Assembly: GCF_020687165.1 (NCBI RefSeq)
Contig: NZ_JAJEQC010000007.1
Strand: one strand, 5' to 3'
From: Hominenteromicrobium mulieris
GTDB taxonomy: Bacteria; Bacillota; Clostridia; Oscillospirales; Acutalibacteraceae
Length of the DNA: 64,000 nucleotides
The notes beneath the pieces were generated by a model. The model ran no database searches and was not told where the DNA came from. It saw only the letters and a program-made list of their open reading frames with translations. The first letter of the stretch is position 1. Every line of letters begins with the position of its first letter. Positions 42,965-50,434 of this stretch are shown here, in pieces. Position numbers and translations under genes: made by a program.

Positions 42965-43330
42965 ATGATTCATGCGTCCGGAGAGGATTATCTGGAGGCT
43001 GTGCTGGTTCTTCAAAAGAATCACGGTGCTGTCCGCTCTATTGATGTTGCACGGCGTGTTGGAGTTTCAAAAGCCAGTGTAAGCTATGCGGTGTCGGCTT
43101 TGCGTGAAGGGGGCTTTTTAACGGTAGATAGTGATTACGTTTTGCATTTGACCGAAACAGGCCGGAATGTTGCCGAAAAAATTTATGAGCGGCATCAGTT
43201 CTTTACAGAGCAATTTATCGCAGCTGGCGTTGACCCTGAAATTGCAGAGCGAGATGCTTGCCGGATTGAACACGCCATCAGTCAGGACACCTTTGAAAAG
43301 ATCCGGGATGCACACAAACAGGAAAAATAG
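42965..43330 (+). CDS. DtxR/MntR-family metal-dependent repressor (short form)
   Basis: 121 residues. The N-terminal winged helix (about 5-65, SIDVARRVGVSKASVSYAVSAL) is followed by the metal-binding dimerisation region with His/Glu residues (ERHQFFTEQF, ERDACRIEHAIS). The C-terminal SH3-like domain of DtxR is absent, as in MntR. It closes the uptake operon and probably senses Fe or Mn. ATG at 42,965 is preferred, nine bases after AAAGGAGA. Confidence 0.87.
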   Translation: MIHASGEDYLEAVLVLQKNHGAVRSIDVARRVGVSKASVSYAVSALREGGFLTVDSDYVLHLTETGRNVAEKIYERHQFFTEQFIAAGVDPEIAERDACRIEHAISQDTFEKIRDAHKQEK

Positions 43331-43365
43331 GATACTAATGCCCGTCGTTCCAACTGTGCGGACAA

Positions 43366-43404
43366 GAGCAGCCAGTGGGGAAAATATAAGCCCACTGGCT
43401 GCTC
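43366..43404 (+). terminator. 14-bp perfect hairpin at the end of the uptake operon
   Basis: GAGCAGCCAGTGGG and CCCACTGGCTGCTC pair across an 11-base loop. There is no T tract directly after it, but the position after the last operon gene and before a convergent XRE gene fits a terminator. Confidence 0.65.
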
Positions 43405-43447
43405 TACATGAAAGACAATCATCGGCCCTTTTGTTTTCCCCTGTACA

Positions 43448-43765
43448 TCACTTCAGCTTATCTGCGCTCATGCACAGGTCTATGTACCGTTGCGACTCTT
43501 CTTCACCCTTTCCTGCAAAGTAATCAAGAACGCACTTGGCAACGGTCTGCGGCGCTCTATCGTGGAACACGATTCCATCCAGACTGATGTCCATTTCTTC
43601 TGAAATCAGCGCAACCGTTTCAAATTTCGGATTGCTCTTGCACTTTTCAATCTCAATGACAGTTCGGGTACACATATTAAGCCGTTCCGCTAATTCGCGC
43701 TGCGTGATCTTTTTCTGCTCCCGCTTTTCGCGAAGCTTTTGGGCGAACAGGTCAAGAAAGTTCAT
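43448..43765 (-). CDS. XRE-family HTH regulator
   Basis: 105 residues. The HTH at about 18-50 (TQRELAERLNMCTRTVIEIE) is followed by a helical C-terminus. It is transcribed against the uptake operon. An 18-base inverted repeat just upstream of its start is a probable autoregulatory site. It may control the leader-peptide transcript that diverges to the right. Confidence 0.85.
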   Translation of the reverse strand: MNFLDLFAQKLREKREQKKITQRELAERLNMCTRTVIEIEKCKSNPKFETVALISEEMDISLDGIVFHDRAPQTVAKCVLDYFAGKGEEESQRYIDLCMSADKLK

Positions 43766-43775
43766 TGTAAATCAC

Positions 43776-43793
43776 CTCTACTACATTGTAGAG
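43776..43793. promoter_or_regulatory. operator-like inverted repeat upstream of the XRE gene
   Basis: CTCTAC and GTAGAG are separated by 6 bases, 11 bases before the XRE start codon on the minus strand and upstream of the divergent leader peptide. Confidence 0.5.
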
Positions 43794-43874
43794 TGAGCCT
43801 CAATTCACTTAAATACACATGAAGCTCACATTGAATGAGCCACAAATCATATTTAGCGAGTTGGAGGTAATTTT

Positions 43875-43907
43875 ATGATGTCACGGATGAACAGGAGATA
43901 CTGCTAA
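43875..43907 (+). CDS. ten-residue leader peptide
   Basis: TTGGAGG at 43,861-43,867 precedes ATGATG, reading MMSRMNRRYC and stop. Its good ribosome site, tiny size and the two terminators that follow before the next gene are the hallmarks of translational or transcriptional attenuation. It is too short for homology. What would stall ribosomes on it is unknown. Confidence 0.55.
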   Translation: MMSRMNRRYC

Positions 43908-43985
43908 GGCCGCTCGCGGTCATGTAAAAAAGCATAAGCACCGATTAGCCGTCCACTTCAAAAAGCACGCGGCTATCCCCCAGAC

Positions 43986-44023
43986 GAGCTGCACTCACGA
44001 AAGCGAGTTGCAGCTCTCTTTTT
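43986..44023 (+). terminator. terminator 1 in the leader region
   Basis: GAGCTGCA (43,986-43,993) with TGCAGCTC (44,009-44,016), extended inside by CTC/GAG with one bulged base, followed by TCTTTTT. Confidence 0.8.
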
Positions 44024-44096
44024 ATGCGGTTTGGTTCATCCGTGATTTAGCCCCTCCCGGTACAGTATTCGTTACTCATGTTTTCACTCGCACGCA

Positions 44097-44138
44097 AGGC
44101 GCTCGTTCAGGTCATCATGCCTGTTCGAGCGCCTTTTT
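44097..44138 (+). terminator. terminator 2 in the leader region
   Basis: AGGCGCTCG (44,097-44,105) pairs with CGAGCGCCT (44,126-44,134), and the stem ends in TTTTT. It lies 80 bases before the sigma-like gene. Confidence 0.8.
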
Positions 44139-44218
44139 ACGTTTTCCTGTCGGCTGTCGTTCTCCGCCGGTGTTGGTCTGGTTCACCACCCACCCAACAC
44201 CGAAACGGAGGACATATT

Positions 44219-44692
44219 ATGTTTAACAGAAAGAGCAGCTATGCGCTGAACAAGAAAGACCCCAACGCTATCGTTTACATGGATGCCAACGAAGCCATCA
44301 TCCGCCTGACCCGCGAGGACTTTGCCAGCGAGGAAGAATTTCTGAAATGGAAGTCCCTGTCGGATGCAGACTATCATGCTTCCGAGAAAGAGGATCATGT
44401 CTACGCTAATCATACCCTTGCACTGGACGAGCTTTCCGAGGAAGCAGCATCTATTCCCGCTGCGGATATCTGCATGGAGCAGGCGCATGACCGGGTGGCG
44501 GAAATCCGCCGTAGCACCCAAAAGGTTACGCAAATCAGGAAGCACCTGACGGACACTCAGTTCCGCAGGATGTGGATGTATTTCGTGGATGGAATGACGA
44601 TTGACGAGATTGGAAAAGTCGAAGGCGTGTCGCATCAGGCTATTTCTCTCAACATTACAGCAGCAATCAGAAAAATCAAAAAATATTTCTGA
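44219..44692 (+). CDS. sigma-70 region 4-like regulatory protein
   Basis: 157 residues. The C-terminal 55 residues form a sigma region 4-type HTH (LTDTQFRRMWMYFVDGMTIDE, then VSHQAISLNI). The N-terminal half is acidic with no region 2 signature, so it cannot be a full sigma factor. Such proteins sit near the recombinase end of clostridial ICEs and may activate excision or transfer genes. The RBS is CGGAGG. Expression is probably gated by the two terminators upstream. Confidence 0.8.
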   Translation: MFNRKSSYALNKKDPNAIVYMDANEAIIRLTREDFASEEEFLKWKSLSDADYHASEKEDHVYANHTLALDELSEEAASIPAADICMEQAHDRVAEIRRSTQKVTQIRKHLTDTQFRRMWMYFVDGMTIDEIGKVEGVSHQAISLNITAAIRKIKKYF

Positions 44693-45272
44693 GGTTTTTC
44701 AAAAACACCTTGCAAAAGTGGCCCAAAATCGGCGATAGGTGAAGGGACATTCTCCACGAAGCCTTTCGTTGAACGTTGAAAACTGAATAGACCATGATGC
44801 AGGCACAAAACCCGCGTGATAGCGGCATAAGGTGCGCCGCCACGACGATGGCTTCAAGGAGGTGATTCCGGAAAAGCCATCCGAGCGATCTACGCAGCCT
44901 TAGACCCGATTCGGCAAATCGGGCGCGATGACAGCGCGGCGGATAATGAAACTTGCTCACGCCCTCCCACAGACTTGAGGGGGAACCCTGCGGTATGCGC
45001 CAGCTCTTTGAGGCAGCGGTATCGTGGAGTTATGACAGCCCTGCCAAGGGCGGCCTGCATCATGCCCACTATCCGGGGCGCGTGGCAAATAGGATGGATC
45101 TTCTCAAATGGACAAGCAGAGCGGCTGCGCCGGTATTCGCCGTTATGTTATGTGGCTCCAATTCTACCCGCGCAGCCGCCTCTCAAAGTCAGATACCATG
45201 CGCTGACGGCCTTTCCGTCAGCGCATTCATGTGACCTTGAGGAAACCCACCAAACCGAGAAAGGAGATCGCC
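44693..45272 (+). other. 580-base region without a convincing gene
   Basis: Open frames (for example 44,953-45,234 and 44,975-45,316) lack ribosome sites, differ wholly from each other and have shadow-like composition. Hairpins are present at 44,905-44,923 (CCCGATT/AATCGGG) and 45,199-45,225 (TGCGCTGACGG/CCGTCAGCGCA). A structured RNA or recombination-associated site is possible. Confidence 0.45.
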
Positions 45273-45497
45273 ATGATGCAGCCGACGCCAAACGAAACCC
45301 AAATCCACACGGATGAACTGGTGGACATCCGGGAAGTATCCGTAGACAAAAATCTTCCCAAGGAAGAACGCATTGTCGCCTTTATCCGCCAGATCAAAAA
45401 TCCTTACCGCTTCCGCTGCGGCGATTTTGTGGTAAACGCCTGCTTTGCCGGGAACGGCGTTACGTTGGAGGAATGTCTGCAAGGCATTTTGCGCTGA
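45273..45497 (+). CDS. DUF6870 family protein
   Basis: 74 residues with the conserved stretch FIRQIKNPYRFRCGDF and a final LEECLQGIL. GAAAGGAG lies 7 bases upstream of the ATG. The family is found just upstream of recombinase genes in clostridial elements; function is unknown. A role as recombination directionality factor is a guess from position. Confidence 0.7.
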   Translation: MMQPTPNETQIHTDELVDIREVSVDKNLPKEERIVAFIRQIKNPYRFRCGDFVVNACFAGNGVTLEECLQGILR

Positions 45498-45619
45498 GCG
45501 ACATCCTCGCTTTTTTCCGCAGAGAGTGCTATGATCGGTGTGGAAAAGGATGAAAACCTAATAGCCAGATAACCACTCTTTTCATGCGGGAGCAGTCCGG
45601 GAGAAAGGAGTGCTTTTTC

Positions 45620-47254
45620 ATGCCTAAATACAAAGCTACCGCTTACATCCGCCTGTCCTACACCGACGATCATTCCAGCGAAAGCGACAGCGTTTCCAAT
45701 CAGCGCAAGCTCATTGAAAACTTTGTAGAGCGTAACCCGGATATTGAGGTCGTTTCCGAAAAGATCGACGATGGATACAGCGGCATCATCTTTGACCGCC
45801 CCGCGTTCAAGGAAATGATGCAGGATGTCACCGATGGCAACATCAACTGCGTCATTGTAAAAGACCTCTCCCGCTTAGGGCGCGAGTACATCGAAACAGG
45901 CCGGTATCTGCGCCGGGTATTCCCGGCCTACGGGGTGCGTTTCATCGCTATCACCGACAGCATCGACACCGCCCACGACAGCGGCGATGATCTGACCGTA
46001 TCGGTCAAGAACATTATGAATGAAGCCTACTGCCGGGACATTTCCATCAAGACCCGTTCTTCTCTGGACGTGAAGCGGCGCAATGGCGATTTCGTCGGCG
46101 CGTTCCCGGTGTACGGCTACATGAAAGCCGAGGACAACAAGAATTTGCTCGTCCCTGACCCCTACGCTGCCCGCGTTGTCTGCGACATTTTCCGTATGCG
46201 GCTGGAGGGCGCAAGCGCCTCCAAGATCGCATCTGAGCTGAACCGGCTGGGTATTCTCTCCCCGCTGGCGTACAAGAAGAACAACGGTCTGCCCTACGCG
46301 AAAAAGGGCTACGCGGACAAAGCCGACTGCAAGTGGTCAGCAACCACCATCATCCGCATCTTGCAGGACGAAACCTATACCGGAACGCTGGTGCAGGGCA
46401 AACAGGGTACGCCGCATTACAAGATCAAGCAGATGGAGCAGCGCCCCGCCTCCGAGTGGGTGCGCGTCCCGGATGCCCATAAAGCGCTGATTGCCCGTCA
46501 GGATTTTGATCTGGTGCAGCGCATCAAGGGGCTGGATACCCGCACTTCTCCCAACGAGGACACGGTGTACCTGTTCTCCGGTATTCTGATCTGCGGGTGC
46601 TGCGGAAGCCGCATGACCCGCAAGACCAACCGTGCGAACGGCAAGGAGTACCACTACTATTATTGTCCTACCGGCAAGAAAAAGGGCTGCGCCCATCCGG
46701 TCATGCTGAAAGAAAGCAGCCTGATCGACTGTGTGCGGGACAGCCTGAAAGCCTATATCGGCAATATTGCTTCTCTGGAGGCGCTGCTGACCGGCATTGA
46801 CCAGTCCAGCATCAATCAGGCGCTTGCCAAGGAATACAGCGACCACATTACCGACAACGAGCGCCGGTTGGAGCAGGTGCTGGAGTTCAAGGCACGGCTT
46901 TATGAGAGCCTTGTGGGAGGTATGCTTACCAAGGAAGAATACGCTTCCTATAAGGCAAAGTACACCAAGCAGGCCGAGGACATCCGCGAGAGCATCCGCG
47001 TTCTCAAGGAAAAACTCACGGAGGTTTTGGAAAACCGGAGTGAGCGCAACCGCTGGATTTCACAGTTTACGCAGTTCTCCACGCTGGAAACCTTAGACCG
47101 CAGGGCGCTCATTCACATGGTACAGAGCATCCGCGTCCGTGGCAAAAAGGAGCTGGATATTACCTTTACCCATGAGGACGAATACAAAAAGGCGTTGCAG
47201 CTTTTGGCACTGGCAGCGCAGCAGAAAGATTACGAACAGAGAAAGGTGGGCTGA
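45620..47254 (+). CDS. large serine recombinase, first of three
   Basis: 544 residues. The resolvase catalytic domain has Ser13 in YIRLS and SRLGREY near 93-99. A recombinase domain and zinc ribbon (CGCCGSRM) follow, then a coiled coil (about 400-480). AAAGGAG precedes the ATG at 45,620; the frame upstream has no better start. It is the first of a trio with stops and starts 2 bases apart or overlapping. Triplets of this kind act as integration modules in some Firmicutes ICEs. Confidence 0.93.
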   Translation: MPKYKATAYIRLSYTDDHSSESDSVSNQRKLIENFVERNPDIEVVSEKIDDGYSGIIFDRPAFKEMMQDVTDGNINCVIVKDLSRLGREYIETGRYLRRVFPAYGVRFIAITDSIDTAHDSGDDLTVSVKNIMNEAYCRDISIKTRSSLDVKRRNGDFVGAFPVYGYMKAEDNKNLLVPDPYAARVVCDIFRMRLEGASASKIASELNRLGILSPLAYKKNNGLPYAKKGYADKADCKWSATTIIRILQDETYTGTLVQGKQGTPHYKIKQMEQRPASEWVRVPDAHKALIARQDFDLVQRIKGLDTRTSPNEDTVYLFSGILICGCCGSRMTRKTNRANGKEYHYYYCPTGKKKGCAHPVMLKESSLIDCVRDSLKAYIGNIASLEALLTGIDQSSINQALAKEYSDHITDNERRLEQVLEFKARLYESLVGGMLTKEEYASYKAKYTKQAEDIRESIRVLKEKLTEVLENRSERNRWISQFTQFSTLETLDRRALIHMVQSIRVRGKKELDITFTHEDEYKKALQLLALAAQQKDYEQRKVG

Positions 47255-47256
47255 GC

Positions 47257-48915
47257 ATGGCAAGAAAAAGCAGAAAAGAAACGGCTGCGGTGACCGTTCA
47301 GGAGGCCGACGCCGCTTGCCGCGCCGCGATCTACGTCCGCCTTTCGGTGGAGGATACCCACACGCACAGCGTATCCATTGAAACCCAGCAGATGATTATT
47401 GCCCGCTATCTGGAGCAGTACCCGGAGATCAGCGTGTACGATACCTACATCGACAACGGCGCGACGGGGACAAACTTCCACCGTCCGGGCTTTCAGCAGA
47501 TGCTCTCGGATATTGAGGCCGGTCATGTAAACTGCGTGATTGTCAAAGACCTTTCCCGTTTGGGACGGAACACCATCGACACCGGCTATTACATCGAGCA
47601 GTATTTCCGCATCCGCAGCATCCGCTTTATTGCGGTCAACGAAAACTTCGACACCGCCAACCCGGAGGACGCCCATTCCGGTATCATTATCCCGCTGCGG
47701 AACATGATAAACGAAGCCTACGCTTTCGACATTGGGCGCAAGATCAGGGCGCAGCAGCGGCAGGCCATGAAAGACGGCAAATTCATCGGTGCGCGTACTC
47801 CCTACGGCTATCTGAAAGCCGAGGACGATTGCCACCAGCTTATCATCGACCCCGTTGCCGCCGTTGTGGTGCAGCGGATGTTCCGCTGGGCTTCCGAGGG
47901 TGCTGGCCTCAATACCATCGCCGTGCGGCTGAATGAAGCGGGCGTTCTCACTCCCAGCCACTATAAGAAGATGCAGGGCAAGATCACCCACGAAAATTTG
48001 CTCGGCAGCGGCAAGTGGCAAACCCGAACAGTCGGCGTTATTCTCCGCTCCGAGGTCTACACCGGAGATCTCGTTCAGGGGCAGACCAAAACCGTGGATC
48101 ACCGGCAGGTCAAGGCCGATGCCGAGGAATGGACGGTGGTACGGGACACCCACGAGGCCATCATCAGCCGGGAACAGTTCGCGGCGGTGCAGGAAATTCT
48201 CAATCAGACGGCCAGCCGCGCCAAGACACGGGAGGTCAAAGCCTACACGCCGAATTTACTCAAAGGCAAGGTGTTTTGCGCCCATTGCGGCGGCAGCCTG
48301 CACCGGCAGCGGAATATCCGCAAGAAGTCCGACGATGTGTACTTCTACCATTGTCTGAGCAGGAGCCGAATCAGCAAGGATGCCTGCCCCGGCGTGACCA
48401 TCCGCGAGGATGCGTTGCTGGATATGTTGGCAGATATGCTTCAGGACGCGCTTGATACGGCGCTGGGGCAATATACCCTCTCCCTTGCGGAGCTGCCCCG
48501 GCAGGCCGCTGACCGCGCCGAGCTGCGGGAGAAGATCACCAGCCGCAGGCAGGAAGTCCAGCGGCTTCGCGGTATCGTGCGGAGCTTATATGAAAACCTT
48601 GTGCAAGGCGTTCTTACCAAGGATGAATACTTCGACTACAAGGAGAAGTACGAAAGCCGCATTGCCGACCTCGCCGTGGAAATGGAACAGTTGGAGGATG
48701 GCCTGCGAACGATGGATGCTCAAACAGAGCAGCACCGGGCGCTGGAACAGGACGCCGCACAAATCAAGACCGACCGTGCGCTGACCGGCGCACTTATCGA
48801 GCGACTGATCGACCGCATTGAGGTATCCCACGACAAGCAGATTACGGTGCGCTATCGCTTCCAGAGCGAGTTTGAAACCTATGCGGAGGTGCTGGAACAA
48901 TGCAGAAATATGTAA
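47257..48915 (+). CDS. large serine recombinase, second of three
   Basis: 552 residues. A 22-residue N-terminal extension precedes the catalytic Ser30 in YVRLS; SRLGRNT lies near 109-115. The zinc ribbon (CAHCGGSL) and long coiled coil are present. It starts 2 bases after the first recombinase and overlaps the third by 16. All three keep the catalytic Ser and Arg motifs, so none is obviously a dead copy. Confidence 0.93.
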   Translation: MARKSRKETAAVTVQEADAACRAAIYVRLSVEDTHTHSVSIETQQMIIARYLEQYPEISVYDTYIDNGATGTNFHRPGFQQMLSDIEAGHVNCVIVKDLSRLGRNTIDTGYYIEQYFRIRSIRFIAVNENFDTANPEDAHSGIIIPLRNMINEAYAFDIGRKIRAQQRQAMKDGKFIGARTPYGYLKAEDDCHQLIIDPVAAVVVQRMFRWASEGAGLNTIAVRLNEAGVLTPSHYKKMQGKITHENLLGSGKWQTRTVGVILRSEVYTGDLVQGQTKTVDHRQVKADAEEWTVVRDTHEAIISREQFAAVQEILNQTASRAKTREVKAYTPNLLKGKVFCAHCGGSLHRQRNIRKKSDDVYFYHCLSRSRISKDACPGVTIREDALLDMLADMLQDALDTALGQYTLSLAELPRQAADRAELREKITSRRQEVQRLRGIVRSLYENLVQGVLTKDEYFDYKEKYESRIADLAVEMEQLEDGLRTMDAQTEQHRALEQDAAQIKTDRALTGALIERLIDRIEVSHDKQITVRYRFQSEFETYAEVLEQCRNM

Positions 48916-50426
48916 TCGCCCTCTACATCCGCCTCTCCATCGAGGATTACAAGTACGACAGCCTGAGCATTGAAAATCAGAGCCTTGTCCTCCACGAATA
49001 CGCGGCTTCCATGCCCGAAGCCCTGAACGCGGAGATCACGGAGTTCATCGACAACGGATATAGCGGCACGAATTTTGAGCGTCCGCAGGTACAGAAGCTC
49101 ATTGAGCTGGTACGGGCCAATCAGATCGACTGCATCATCGTCAAGGATTTTTCCCGCTTCGGACGAAACAGCATTGAAACCGGCTATTTCATCGAGCGTG
49201 TGTTCCCACTGTTCCATACCCGCTTCATTTCCATCAGCGACGATTTTGACAGCAGCAAATTCAAGGGTGACACCGGCGGCATGGACGTGGCGTTCAAGTA
49301 TCTCATCAGCGAATATTACAGCCGCGATATGTCCATTAAAACCAAGAGCGCCAAGTACGCCAAGATGCAGCGCGGCGAGTATCAGAGCAAAATCTGTCCC
49401 TACGGCTACCGCAAAAGCGCCGATGGCAGAATGGAGCCTGACCCGGAGGCTGCTGCCGTTGTGCAGCTCATCTTCCAGCTTGCCGCCGAGGGCATCAACG
49501 CCACCGCCATCACACGGGAGCTGTTCCGCAGAAGCATCCCTACCCCCGGCCAGTACAAAGCGGCGCACGGCAATCATACCCACGATATTTCCCGCTGCCA
49601 CGGGATTTGGAGTGCATCCACCATTCTCCGCATTTTGGAGGTCGAACGCTACACCGGCGTGTATATGATCGGCAAGCGGGCGGTTCTCGAAGTAGGCGGC
49701 ACCAGAAGCCGCCTGAAGGACAGAGAATCGTGGTACATCATCCCCGACCATCACCCGGCCATCGTCGAGAAAGCTGTGTTTGATACCGTGCAGGCCAGCC
49801 AGCTCCGCTTTTCCCAGCCCAACAAAAAGAAGCGGGACTACCCGCTGAAAGGCAAAGCCTTCTGCGGCTGCTGCGGTCATGCGCTATCCCGCACCATGCA
49901 GAAAACCTCGTACTATTACTGCCGCCATTCTGAGGCGGACGTTGAAAGCCGCTGCCACAAGATGCACCTGAACGCCGCAGAGCTGGAACAGGCGGTATTC
50001 CTGACGCTGAAAAAGCAGTTGGAGGCCGCCGCACCGCTTGCCCCTGACGGTACGCTCCGGGTAGATGCTTCCGTACCGGAACGCGCCGAATATGAGCAGC
50101 AGATTGAAACGCTGCAAGACGGCAAGCGCACACTTTACGAACGCTATCTCATGGGCGAGATCGACCTGAACACCTACAAGGCGGAAAAGGCCGCGTGTGA
50201 CGAGCTGCTTTTGAAAACGAAAAATGCCTATGCCGCAGTATTGGCACAGGCGAAACAGAAGCAGGACGAACAGGCACGGCAGGACAGCCGCAAGGAAGCG
50301 TCCAAGGTGATTTTCGATGCGGACACGCTGACCACCGAGCTGGCCGAGCTGCTGATCGACCGGGTGCTGGTATATCCCGATAAGCGCATCGAGATCGCAT
50401 ACAAAATCCAGGACATTTTTGATTGA
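48900..50426 (+). CDS. large serine recombinase, third of three
   Basis: 508 residues. Catalytic Ser13 is in YIRLS, with SRFGRNS near 86-92, zinc ribbon CGCCGHAL and a coiled coil near 385-460. The start overlaps the second recombinase by 16 bases in another frame, so the three are made as a set and may form a mixed complex. Its end is within 180 bases of the presumed right end of the element. Confidence 0.93.
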   Translation: MQKYVIALYIRLSIEDYKYDSLSIENQSLVLHEYAASMPEALNAEITEFIDNGYSGTNFERPQVQKLIELVRANQIDCIIVKDFSRFGRNSIETGYFIERVFPLFHTRFISISDDFDSSKFKGDTGGMDVAFKYLISEYYSRDMSIKTKSAKYAKMQRGEYQSKICPYGYRKSADGRMEPDPEAAAVVQLIFQLAAEGINATAITRELFRRSIPTPGQYKAAHGNHTHDISRCHGIWSASTILRILEVERYTGVYMIGKRAVLEVGGTRSRLKDRESWYIIPDHHPAIVEKAVFDTVQASQLRFSQPNKKKRDYPLKGKAFCGCCGHALSRTMQKTSYYYCRHSEADVESRCHKMHLNAAELEQAVFLTLKKQLEAAAPLAPDGTLRVDASVPERAEYEQQIETLQDGKRTLYERYLMGEIDLNTYKAEKAACDELLLKTKNAYAAVLAQAKQKQDEQARQDSRKEASKVIFDADTLTTELAELLIDRVLVYPDKRIEIAYKIQDIFD

Positions 50427-50434
50427 GGTGGCAG

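Noticed and set aside
43330..43447. Inverted repeat at the end of the uptake operon as an attachment site
   Set aside because: No second copy elsewhere in the window and its position suits transcript termination between convergent genes.
44953..45316. Two overlapping plus-strand frames of 93 and 113 codons
   Set aside because: No ribosome site, incompatible frames, and shadow-like composition; left as non-coding.
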